Assembly: GCA_905236145.1 (NCBI GenBank)
Contig: CAJOOE010000105.1
Coordinates: 1-5,416, forward strand
Source: an uncultured Selenomonadaceae bacterium
Lineage (GTDB): Bacteria; Bacillota; Negativicutes; Selenomonadales; Selenomonadaceae
DNA length: 5,416 nucleotides
Reading direction: 5' to 3'
Position 1 is the stretch's first letter; each line of letters starts with the position of its first letter. The translations under genes and the position numbers were made by a program. This document shows positions 1 to 5,174 of this stretch, one piece after another. The notes beneath the pieces are model-generated. The model was not told the origin of the DNA and did not search any database. It saw nothing but the letters and a program-made list of their open reading frames with translations.

Positions 1-35
1 AAAGGGCGGTGTCTTAACCTCTTGACGACGGTGCC
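1..35 (-). tRNA. tRNA-Glu (UUC), 5' part, cut by window start
   Basis: Read on the minus strand from base 35, the sequence folds as the first half of a tRNA. It has a 7-base acceptor strand GGCACCG (35-29), U8 and C9, a D arm with GTC/GAC stem around AAGAGGTTAA (26-11), A26, then the anticodon 5' stem CCGCC (9-5) and loop bases C-U-U-U (4-1). Bases 34 and 35 of the anticodon are therefore UU; the third anticodon base lies outside the window. The body GTCAAGAGGTTAAGAC followed by ACCGCC is typical of Bacillota tRNA-Glu(UUC), so Glu is preferred over Gln or Lys. The 3' half, including the T arm and acceptor closing strand, is not in the window. It is transcribed divergently from the protein genes. 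Confidence 0.87.
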
Positions 36-44
36 GCAAGCCGT

Positions 45-73
45 ATAATAACACAGCTTTAAAACTTGTGCAA
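45..73 (-). promoter_or_regulatory. Promoter of the tRNA-Glu gene
   Basis: On the minus strand, TTGCAC (73-68) and TATTAT (50-45) are separated by exactly 17 bases. The -10 box matches the sigma-70/sigma-A consensus at 5 of 6 positions and the -35 box at 3 of 6. The -10 box ends 9 bases before the mature tRNA 5' end at base 35, so the start site would lie almost at the tRNA with little or no 5' leader. The sequence just upstream of the -35 box (74-86) is a long A run on this strand, which could act as an UP element. Not tested experimentally. Confidence 0.7.
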
Positions 74-99
74 GTATTTTTTTTTGGCGGCTCGGTGAA

Positions 100-123
100 C
101 CGGAAATTGCAACGGCAATTCGG
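100..123. other. Small hairpin between divergent promoters
   Basis: AATTGC (105-110) and GCAATT (115-120) form a perfect 6-bp stem around a 4-base AACG loop. CCG (100-102) and CGG (121-123) can extend it past a 2-base bulge. An 8-base T run follows at 135-142, but it starts 11 bases after the stem, too far for a good intrinsic terminator. Its role is unknown, and it may be chance. Confidence 0.3.
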
Positions 124-130
124 ACAGATT

Positions 131-158
131 GGAATTTTTTTTGTTGAGGTTATTTTAC
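131..158 (+). repeat. AT-rich repeat, copy 1
   Basis: This stretch has GGAA, eight T residues, then GTTGAGGTTATTTTAC. A nearly identical stretch occurs at 2894-2920 before mreB, differing by one T in the T run and one T/A change. Both copies sit upstream of a candidate promoter on the same strand. It may be a dispersed repeat or a shared regulatory element; I cannot tell which from two copies. Confidence 0.55.
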
Positions 159-178
159 AATTAAGCAAAATAATTTTC

Positions 179-207
179 TTGTTAATCGCTCGAAAGAGTG
201 ATAATAT
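179..207 (+). promoter_or_regulatory. Candidate promoter for the exported-protein gene
   Basis: TTGTTA (179-184) and TAATAT (202-207) are 17 bases apart, each matching the sigma-A boxes at 4 of 6 positions. An overlapping alternative -10 is GATAAT (200-205, 5 of 6) with a 15-base spacer. Transcription would start near 213-216, giving a leader of about 35 bases that carries the GGAGGA ribosome binding site. It is the best match in the gap but only moderate in strength. Confidence 0.45.
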
Positions 208-248
208 TTCGGAAGATGTAAAGTAAAAAAATTTTTGGAGGAATTTCG

Positions 249-992
249 ATGAAAAAAATTATTTTGACGCTTGTTGCACTCGTGATGATGACCGCAACGG
301 TTTTTGCGGCAGAGGCAACAAGTTCCGGCGGAGAAATCGAATACAAAAGTCCGCGTTACAATTTTTCAATGAACTGTCCGAAAGAATTTCGCGTTGTGCA
401 AAATCCTTCTTTCGACACCTCGCAGTTCGGCGAAATGCTCGTCTTTGAAAATGAAGGCTTTCATGTAAAATACGGCTACATAATAACGGTTGACGCTTTC
501 AATGACAACGCCGTCCCGAATTTCAACAAAGACAACAAAAAAGTTATAGAGGCGTACATTAACCAAAAGAAAAATTCCGGTGCTTACGATCTTGTCGAAG
601 TCGTGGAATTGACAAAAGACAATAAAGGCGTTTTTGCTCGTGCGGCAAAGGAAATCGAAGTTGACGAAAACGGCGACGGAAAAGTTGACGGAGTTGCCGT
701 TGCCTCAATCGGCAGTGCAATAACTTTTTTCCGTGCTCCCGGCGGTCGTTGCTGGTCGGTTCAGGTTATCTGCGACAATTTGACCGATGAAATTATGGAA
801 ACGTATAAACGCGACGTTGCGTCTTTCAAAGACTTGAATTATGTCCCGGTTGACAAAAAGACGGAGGCAAAAAACAAAAAACTTGAAGAAAAAGCACCCA
901 AAGAGGCAGAAAAGGAACGTTTGAAGAAAGAAGAACAACAACAGAAAGCCGAAAAGGAAAAAATAAAAAAGGCAAAGAAATTCAAAAAATAA
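249..992 (+). CDS. Exported protein of unknown function, charged C-terminal tail
   Basis: The 247-residue product begins with a clear Sec signal peptide: MKK, a hydrophobic core over residues 4-18, and a VFA-AE signal peptidase I site after residue 20. No lipobox cysteine is present, so the mature protein should be released across the membrane, into the periplasm or outside. Residues 31-200 look like a compact mixed alpha/beta domain (KSPRYNFSMNCPKEF near its start) with cysteines at 43, 168 and 175. Residues 139-147 (DENGDGKVD) resemble a calcium-binding loop but lack the usual final Glu. Residues 203-247 are almost entirely Lys, Glu, Gln and Ala, probably a charged helix or coiled coil. The start is supported by GGAGGA at 237-242, 6 bases before the ATG. 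I do not recognise the family. It precedes rimO by 73 bases with no visible terminator, so some read-through is possible, but no shared function is implied. Confidence 0.85.
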   Translation: MKKIILTLVALVMMTATVFAAEATSSGGEIEYKSPRYNFSMNCPKEFRVVQNPSFDTSQFGEMLVFENEGFHVKYGYIITVDAFNDNAVPNFNKDNKKVIEAYINQKKNSGAYDLVEVVELTKDNKGVFARAAKEIEVDENGDGKVDGVAVASIGSAITFFRAPGGRCWSVQVICDNLTDEIMETYKRDVASFKDLNYVPVDKKTEAKNKKLEEKAPKEAEKERLKKEEQQQKAEKEKIKKAKKFKK

Positions 993-999
993 TGTGGTT

Positions 1000-1045
1000 G
1001 CGTCAGAGCGTCGGAGCGTCATCAATTCACCGACACACTGACACA
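1000..1045. repeat. Imperfect palindrome of 8-bp units before rimO
   Basis: The left half holds three 8-base units (GCGTCAGA, GCGTCGGA, GCGTCATC; 1000-1023). The right half holds two units, CACCGACA and CACTGACA (1028-1043). The halves are complementary: GTCAG (1002-1006) pairs with CTGAC (1038-1042), and GTCGG (1010-1014) pairs with CCGAC (1030-1034), separated by a 3x3 internal loop and capped by a 15-base loop. No T run follows, so it is not an intrinsic terminator. It resembles an intergenic REP-type palindrome, but the window alone cannot show whether it recurs. Confidence 0.55.
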
Positions 1046-1065
1046 TAAAAAAGGAGAGCGGAAAA

Positions 1066-2394
1066 TTGAAAGCCGGATTTGTGAGTTTGGGATGTGCCAA
1101 AAATTTGGTGGACACCGAAGTAATGCTCGGTATAATGCAAAAAAACGGGATTGAATTGACCAACAATCCCGCCGACGCGGATATTTTGATAGTTAATACT
1201 TGTGCCTTCATCACTTCCGCGAAAGAGGAGTCGATAACGACCGTCCTCAATTTATCGGATTACAAAGAGTCCGGCAAATGCCGTTCGCTGATTGTCGCCG
1301 GCTGTTTGGGACAAAGGTACAGGCAGGAACTTCTGGACGAAATGCCGGAAGTCGATGCGATTGTCGGCACAGGTGCCTGGAATCGGATAATTGAGGCGAT
1401 TAACGAAACTTTACGCGGTCGGCGTGTAATTCTTCTCGGCGAAAAAGAAATTATTTACGATGCGAAAACGCCGCGAATAAGGACGACACCGGATTACACG
1501 GCTTACATAAAAATTGCGGAAGGTTGCAACAATCGCTGCTCATTCTGTGCAATTCCTCTGATTCGCGGGCGGCAAATTTCCCGGTCGATTGAAGATATTT
1601 GCGATGAAGTCGCCATGCTCGGCGAACGCGGCGTAAAGGAAATAAATTTGATTGCACAGGACACGACGAATTACGGTCGCGATATTTACGGCAAGGCAAG
1701 TTTACCGGAACTTTTACGGGAACTTGTAAAAATTCCCCACATTCGCCGGATAAGAATTTTATACACCTATCCGAAAAATTTTACCGACGAACTCATAGAC
1801 TTGATTGCCGCCGAGCCGAAAATTTGCAAATACGTCGATTTGCCGTTGCAACACGCCGATAACAATGTCTTAAAGCGTATGCACAGACCGGACACGCGGG
1901 AGAGTATTGAAAAACTTTTGAAAAAAATTCGCGAGAGAATACCGGACGTTGCAATCCGTTCAAGTTTTATCGTCGGTTTTCCCGGCGAAACGGAAGAAGA
2001 ATTTCAAAACCTCAAAAACTTTATCGAAGAACAGAGATTGGACAAGGTGGGAATTTTTGTTTATTCGCGGGAAGAGGACACGCCGGCTTTCGATATGGAA
2101 GATCAAATTTTGGAGGAAGTCGCACAGGAACGCTATCACGAGTTGATGAGTATTCAAAGTTTGATTTCTCAAGAGATAAACGAATCTTTGGAAGGAAAAG
2201 AGTTTGATGTTCTGGTTGAAGGTCGCGACGAAGAAATCCCGGAAGTCATTGCCGGCAGGTCTTACCGCGAGGCTCCGGAAGTTGACGGGCAGGTCTATGT
2301 CGAGGGCGATCTGAAAAGTCGTCCGGGCGATATAATCAAAGTCAGAGTCACCGCCGGATTTGCTTACGATCTTGCTGCGGAAAGGATTGATTGA
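1066..2394 (+). CDS. rimO: Ribosomal protein S12 methylthiotransferase RimO
   Basis: RimO is a radical SAM enzyme that adds a methylthio group to a conserved aspartate of ribosomal protein S12 (uS12), using two 4Fe-4S clusters and S-adenosylmethionine. The 442-residue product has the full architecture and usual length. An N-terminal UPF0004 domain carries cluster cysteines at C10 (SLGCAKN), C46 (NTCAF) and C80 (AGCLG). The radical SAM core has the CNNRCSFC motif (C154, C158, C161). A C-terminal TRAM-type region spans about residues 375-440. The SLGCAKNLVDTEVMLG opening separates it from MiaB, its tRNA-modifying relative. The start codon is TTG at 1066, chosen because the protein then begins exactly at the family's usual MKxGFVSLGC and AAGGAGAG (1051-1058) lies 7 bases upstream. 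The rare start may lower expression. No promoter is evident in the short gap before it; it may be read from upstream. Its stop codon abuts pncC. Confidence 0.97.
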   Translation: MKAGFVSLGCAKNLVDTEVMLGIMQKNGIELTNNPADADILIVNTCAFITSAKEESITTVLNLSDYKESGKCRSLIVAGCLGQRYRQELLDEMPEVDAIVGTGAWNRIIEAINETLRGRRVILLGEKEIIYDAKTPRIRTTPDYTAYIKIAEGCNNRCSFCAIPLIRGRQISRSIEDICDEVAMLGERGVKEINLIAQDTTNYGRDIYGKASLPELLRELVKIPHIRRIRILYTYPKNFTDELIDLIAAEPKICKYVDLPLQHADNNVLKRMHRPDTRESIEKLLKKIRERIPDVAIRSSFIVGFPGETEEEFQNLKNFIEEQRLDKVGIFVYSREEDTPAFDMEDQILEEVAQERYHELMSIQSLISQEINESLEGKEFDVLVEGRDEEIPEVIAGRSYREAPEVDGQVYVEGDLKSRPGDIIKVRVTAGFAYDLAAERID

Positions 2395-2862
2395 ATGAAA
2401 CCGGAAGAAATTGTCGGGCAGTTGTTGAAGGAGAAAAATTTTACTCTTGCCTGTGCGGAATCTTGTACCGGAGGACTTTTGACTTCCCGCCTTACCGATA
2501 TTGCCGGAAGTTCCGATTATATCAAGGGTTCGGTCGTTTCTTATTCCAATGAAGTCAAAATGTCTGTTGTCGGCGTTAAGGAAGAAACTTTAAAAAATTT
2601 CGGAGCGGTCAGCAGTCAGACGGCTTTGGAGATGTCCGCCGGAGTTCGCAAAGTTTTAAAAACTTCGATCGGCACGGGAATAACCGGTATTGCGGGACCG
2701 GGCGGCGGCAGTCCGGAAAAACCGGTCGGACTTGTTTATATTTCTGTCAGCGGGGAAAAAGGCGACAAAGTTCAAAAGTTTAATTTTTCCGGCAGTCGAA
2801 CGGAAATAAAAAACCGGTCGGTCGATGCGGCTTTGAAAATGATGATTGAATATTTAGCCTGA
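2395..2862 (+). CDS. pncC: Nicotinamide-nucleotide amidohydrolase PncC (stand-alone CinA C-terminal domain)
   Basis: Proteins of this family hydrolyse nicotinamide mononucleotide (NMN) to nicotinate mononucleotide and ammonia, recycling NMN left by the DNA ligase reaction and other NAD turnover. The 155-residue product is a complete CinA C-terminal domain: AESCTGG at 21-27 with the conserved Ser23, VVSYSNEVK at 47-55, the glycine-rich GITGIAGPGGG at 95-105, and PVGLVYI after it. The SRTEIKNRSVDAAL segment near the C-terminus is also typical. The N-terminal MoCF-like half found in the longer CinA proteins of many Bacillota is absent here, so the competence-related name cinA fits less well. The ATG follows the rimO stop codon with no gap, and AAAGGA at 2381-2386 serves as its ribosome binding site, so the two genes are translated from one message. 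An intrinsic terminator follows. The enzyme activity is inferred from the family. Confidence 0.93.
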   Translation: MKPEEIVGQLLKEKNFTLACAESCTGGLLTSRLTDIAGSSDYIKGSVVSYSNEVKMSVVGVKEETLKNFGAVSSQTALEMSAGVRKVLKTSIGTGITGIAGPGGGSPEKPVGLVYISVSGEKGDKVQKFNFSGSRTEIKNRSVDAALKMMIEYLA

Positions 2863-2875
2863 AAAAAAATTACTC

Positions 2876-2904
2876 CCTCGTCTTAAACGGCGGGGAATTT
2901 TTTT
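2876..2904 (+). terminator. Intrinsic terminator after pncC
   Basis: CCTCGTC (2876-2882) pairs with GGCGGGG (2889-2895), with two G-U pairs, around a 6-base TTAAAC loop, followed by AA and seven T residues (2898-2904). It begins 13 bases after the pncC stop codon, ends the rimO-pncC message and insulates mreB. An A run at 2862-2869 can pair with the T run, so the structure could be partly bidirectional. The T run is also the start of the second AT-rich repeat copy. Confidence 0.75.
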
Positions 2905-2920
2905 GTTGAGGATATTTTAC
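2894..2920 (+). repeat. AT-rich repeat, copy 2
   Basis: GGAA, seven T residues and GTTGAGGATATTTTAC match copy 1 at 131-158 apart from one T indel and one substitution. Here it overlaps the terminator T run. The ATTTTAC end is repeated 11 bases later (2914-2920 and 2925-2931), and the second instance continues as ACAATT, as copy 1 does. Confidence 0.55.
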
Positions 2921-2933
2921 CTTCATTTTACAA

Positions 2934-2962
2934 TTGACATGAAACCCCTTTCCGGTTACAAA
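2934..2962 (+). promoter_or_regulatory. Candidate mreB promoter P1
   Basis: A perfect sigma-A -35 box TTGACA (2934-2939) is followed 17 bases later by TACAAA (2957-2962), which matches the -10 consensus at 4 of 6. Transcription would start near 2969, giving a leader of about 120 bases. The consensus -35 box makes it credible; the -10 box is the weak part. Confidence 0.5.
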
Positions 2963-2973
2963 ATACAAAATTG

Positions 2974-3001
2974 TTGCAAAGTCCGGAAAATATGTTAAAA
3001 T
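2974..3001 (+). promoter_or_regulatory. Candidate mreB promoter P2, extended -10
   Basis: TTGCAA (2974-2979, 4 of 6) and TAAAAT (2996-3001, 5 of 6) are 16 bases apart, and a TG at 2993-2994 gives the TGn extended -10 motif. Transcription would start near 3008, at the edge of the right inverted-repeat arm (3011-3021), so a protein bound there could block it. It may be used in addition to, or instead of, P1. Confidence 0.5.
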
Positions 3002-3043
3002 ACTTTCGCCTAAAATGAAGGCAACAAAAATTTGAAATTAAGC

Positions 3044-3067
3044 CCGCAGAAAAAATGCGGCGTTTTT
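3044..3067 (+). promoter_or_regulatory. Leader hairpin with short T run before mreB
   Basis: CCGCA (3044-3048) pairs with TGCGG (3056-3060) around a 7-base A-rich loop, followed by CG and five T residues (3063-3067). It sits between both candidate promoters and the mreB ribosome binding site (3071-3075). The shape is that of a weak intrinsic terminator, so it may attenuate the operon or simply protect the leader. The 5-bp stem is short, so confidence is low. Confidence 0.35.
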
Positions 3068-3087
3068 GAAGGGAGAAATGACTCAAG

Positions 3088-4125
3088 ATGTTTGGTCTTT
3101 TCGGAGGTTCCCGCGACATGGGAATCGATCTCGGCACGGCAAATACTCTTGTCCATGTCAAGGGACGCGGGATTGTTCTCCGCGAGCCCTCTGTAGTTGC
3201 AATAAAAAATGATACAAGCGATGTTTTGGCGGTGGGCGACGAGGCAAAACGCATGATAGGTCGTACACCGGGAAACATAATTGCAATTCGTCCGATGAAG
3301 GACGGCGTTATAGCTGATTTTGACGTTACTCAGGCGATGCTCCGCTATTTCATTCGCAAAGCCATGAACAGCAAATCTTTTACCCGTCCGCGTGTCGTTG
3401 TCGGCGTTCCTTCCGGCGTCACGGAAGTCGAAAAAAGAGCGGTTATCGATGCGGCACAACAGGCAGGAGCCAGAGAGGCTTATTTGATTGAAGAACCTAT
3501 GGCGGCGGCTATCGGTGCGGGACTTCCGGTAGAAGAAGCGACCGGCAGCATGGTTGTCGATATAGGCGGCGGCACCACCGAAATTGCGGTAATTTCTTTG
3601 GGTGGAATAGTTACCAGCCGTTCCATTCGCATAGGCGGCGACGAAATGGATTCTTCCATAATTCAGTACATCAAGAGAATGTATAATTTGATGATCGGCG
3701 AGAGAACTGCGGAAGAAATCAAAATAAATATCGGTACCGCAATAGTCACGCCGGAGGCGGATAAGTCTATGGAAATTCGCGGTCGCGATCTGGTGAGCGG
3801 ACTTCCCAAAAATTTGACGGTGAAATCCGGCGAAATTCGCGAAGCTCTGCACGATCCCATTTCAAAAATCGTGGACGCGGTCAAAGGGACGCTGGAAAAA
3901 ACTCCTCCGGAACTTGCCGCCGACGTAATGGATCACGGAATAATGATGACCGGCGGCGGTGCTCTTTTAACCAATATCGACAAACTTATTTCAAATGAAA
4001 CGGGTATGCCGGTCTTGGTTTCCGACGATGCTTTGAGTTGCGTCGGCGAAGGCACCGGCAAGGCTTTGGAAGATTTGAATTTGCTTAAACGCGTCGTAAT
4101 GACACCCAAGAAGTTGAAACAATGA
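3088..4125 (+). CDS. mreB: Rod shape-determining protein MreB
   Basis: MreB is a bacterial actin that forms ATP-dependent filaments on the inner face of the membrane and guides the elongation machinery making lateral cell wall. The 345-residue product is full length for the family. It shows the actin-fold nucleotide motifs in order: phosphate 1 DLGTANT (14-20), the IEEPMAAAIGAGLP segment (134-147) with the conserved acidic residues, phosphate 2 VVDIGGGTTEIAVIS (156-170), and the adenosine motif MTGGGALL (287-294). RTPGN, RPMKDGVIADF and STLEKTPPELAAD-like segments match MreB rather than ParM or FtsA. The ATG at 3088 is chosen because an in-frame stop lies just upstream (3079-3081) and the MFG..SRDxGIDLG opening is family-typical. 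GGGAG (3071-3075) is 12 bases away, rather long. A better-spaced GGAGG (3104-3108) precedes an in-frame ATG at 3118 (Met11), a possible second start. Its last bases overlap mreC. Confidence 0.98.
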   Translation: MFGLFGGSRDMGIDLGTANTLVHVKGRGIVLREPSVVAIKNDTSDVLAVGDEAKRMIGRTPGNIIAIRPMKDGVIADFDVTQAMLRYFIRKAMNSKSFTRPRVVVGVPSGVTEVEKRAVIDAAQQAGAREAYLIEEPMAAAIGAGLPVEEATGSMVVDIGGGTTEIAVISLGGIVTSRSIRIGGDEMDSSIIQYIKRMYNLMIGERTAEEIKINIGTAIVTPEADKSMEIRGRDLVSGLPKNLTVKSGEIREALHDPISKIVDAVKGTLEKTPPELAADVMDHGIMMTGGGALLTNIDKLISNETGMPVLVSDDALSCVGEGTGKALEDLNLLKRVVMTPKKLKQ

Positions 4126-5174
4126 GCGAAAGAGTACGCAGAGAAAACCGATCCGGCAGGAAAATTGCGGCGTTGGTATTTGTATTCATAGCAGTATTTT
4201 GCAGCGTATTTTTCGCGGCACGGGGGAAATTTGCCACGCCGGCGACCGATAAAACCGCAATGCTGATTTTGTCGCCGTTTCAAAATGCTTTTGCTTGGGT
4301 GGGAAATCAGGTAACTTATGTAATAAATACCGTCGGCGAAATTCGACACCTTTACGCTCAAAATAAAGCGTTGAAGGAAGAAGTCGAAATACTCCGGGCT
4401 CAAAATTTGACGGCATCGGAATTTGCATCGGAAAATCAAAGACTCCGTGCCTTGCTCGGCTACAAACAGGTTGCGACTCAATTTGACTTGATTGCGGCAA
4501 GCGTAATCGGCAGAGATTCGGCAACTTGGTCAAGCGTCGTTGTCATAAATCGCGGCACTGCGGACGGGGTTGCGGACAATATGGCGGTCATCACGGAAAT
4601 GGGTCTTGTCGGTCACATTTTGGAGGCGGGAGTGAATACTTCAAAAGTCCGGCTGATTTTGGATCCGCGATCTTCCGTCGGTACTTTGGTACAGCGTCCG
4701 GAGTCAAGAGTTGCCGGAATTGTCGAAGGCGACATAAACAATCCCAATCAACCGCGAATGACAAACATTCCCAAAAATGCCGATGTAAAAGTTGACGATA
4801 TGGTTGTTACTTCCGGTTTCGGAGGCGTTTATCCGAAAGGGATAGTCGTGGGCAAAATTACGGAGATTCAAAACGATACCGGCGGGTTGCTGAAATTCGG
4901 AATAATGGAACCTTCCGTAAACTTTGAAAAACTTGAGGACGTTGCGGTTATAGTTGCATCGCGGGAGGCTCCGCCCGAACCGATTCAACCGCCGCCTCAA
5001 ACTCCCGGAACGGAAACGGATCCGGTAAAGACTGCTCAAGAAATTCAACAGTCAAAGTTGATCCGGGAACAGGCTCGGCAACAAGTGCAACAGACGCAGC
5101 AACAACAGTTGCAACAAGCCGCCGCAAAAAATCCTCAACCGCAGCAACCGGCTCCGGGAGGTGCGGCTCAATGA
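4122..5174 (+). CDS. mreC: Rod shape-determining protein MreC, Gln/Pro-rich tail
   Basis: MreC is a bitopic membrane protein that links cytoplasmic MreB with the wall synthases outside, as part of the elongation complex. The 350-residue product has a basic cytoplasmic N-terminus (1-14), one membrane segment (about 15-33), a coiled coil (about 70-112) that mediates dimerisation in the family, and the beta-rich MreC core (about 120-270) with INRGTADGV and SGFGGVYPKGIVVGKI. Residues 271-350 are an unusual tail, first Pro-rich (PPEPIQPPP), then Gln-rich (QVQQTQQQQLQQ) and ending in Pro/Gly/Ala; it is predicted to be disordered, on the outer side of the membrane. The ATG overlaps the mreB stop as ATGA. 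Its own ribosome binding site (AAGAAG, 4108-4113) is weak, so translational coupling to mreB is likely. Confidence 0.97.
   Translation: MSERVRRENRSGRKIAALVFVFIAVFCSVFFAARGKFATPATDKTAMLILSPFQNAFAWVGNQVTYVINTVGEIRHLYAQNKALKEEVEILRAQNLTASEFASENQRLRALLGYKQVATQFDLIAASVIGRDSATWSSVVVINRGTADGVADNMAVITEMGLVGHILEAGVNTSKVRLILDPRSSVGTLVQRPESRVAGIVEGDINNPNQPRMTNIPKNADVKVDDMVVTSGFGGVYPKGIVVGKITEIQNDTGGLLKFGIMEPSVNFEKLEDVAVIVASREAPPEPIQPPPQTPGTETDPVKTAQEIQQSKLIREQARQQVQQTQQQQLQQAAAKNPQPQQPAPGGAAQ
5156..5161 (+). promoter_or_regulatory. mreD ribosome binding site inside mreC
   Basis: GGGAGG lies 9 bases before the mreD ATG at 5171. The same bases encode part of the Pro-Gly-Gly near the MreC C-terminus. Unlike mreC, mreD therefore has a strong initiation signal of its own in addition to the ATGA overlap. 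Confidence 0.75.

Larger units (their letters stand above)
2920..3021. repeat. 11-bp inverted repeat bracketing the mreB promoter region
   Basis: CCTTCATTTTA (2920-2930) is the exact reverse complement of TAAAATGAAGG (3011-3021), with 80 bases between the arms. Both candidate mreB promoters lie between the arms. The left arm would lie upstream of transcription start, so a DNA-level role (paired protein binding sites) is more likely than an RNA stem. Function is inferred only from position. Confidence 0.45.

Noticed and set aside
100..142. Intrinsic terminator before the exported-protein gene
   Set aside because: The hairpin at 100-123 is separated from the T run by 11 bases, and no plus-strand gene is visible upstream in the window.
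663..689. EF-hand calcium-binding loop in the exported protein
   Set aside because: DENGDGKVD fits the first positions, but the usual Glu at position 12 is Ala and no flanking helices or second loop are evident. It is noted in the gene entry but not claimed as a domain.
1000..1043. CRISPR-like short repeats
   Set aside because: The units are only 8 bases with no spacers of regular length, so this is a tandem palindrome and not a CRISPR array.
705..1250. 181-codon open frame on the minus strand
   Set aside because: It spans the end of the exported-protein gene, the intergenic palindrome and the start of rimO. Its Phe/Leu-rich stretch is just the complement of the Lys/Glu tail codons, so it is not a real membrane protein.
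3078..3090. ATG at 3078 just after GGGAG as a start for mreB
   Set aside because: It is out of frame with mreB, only 2 bases from the GGGAG, and leads into a frame with no MreB sequence.
3010..3852. 280-codon open frame on the minus strand opposite mreB
   Set aside because: It lies antisense to the strongly conserved mreB, has no recognisable domain, and its composition (many His, Arg, Asn, Tyr, Phe) is that of a reversed coding strand.
3933..4481. 182-codon open frame on the minus strand opposite the mreB-mreC junction
   Set aside because: It is antisense to two well-supported genes and has no family features.
4526..4795. 89-codon plus-strand frame inside mreC
   Set aside because: It lies wholly within the conserved MreC core in another frame and is rich in Cys, His, Arg and Ser, as expected of an out-of-frame reading.
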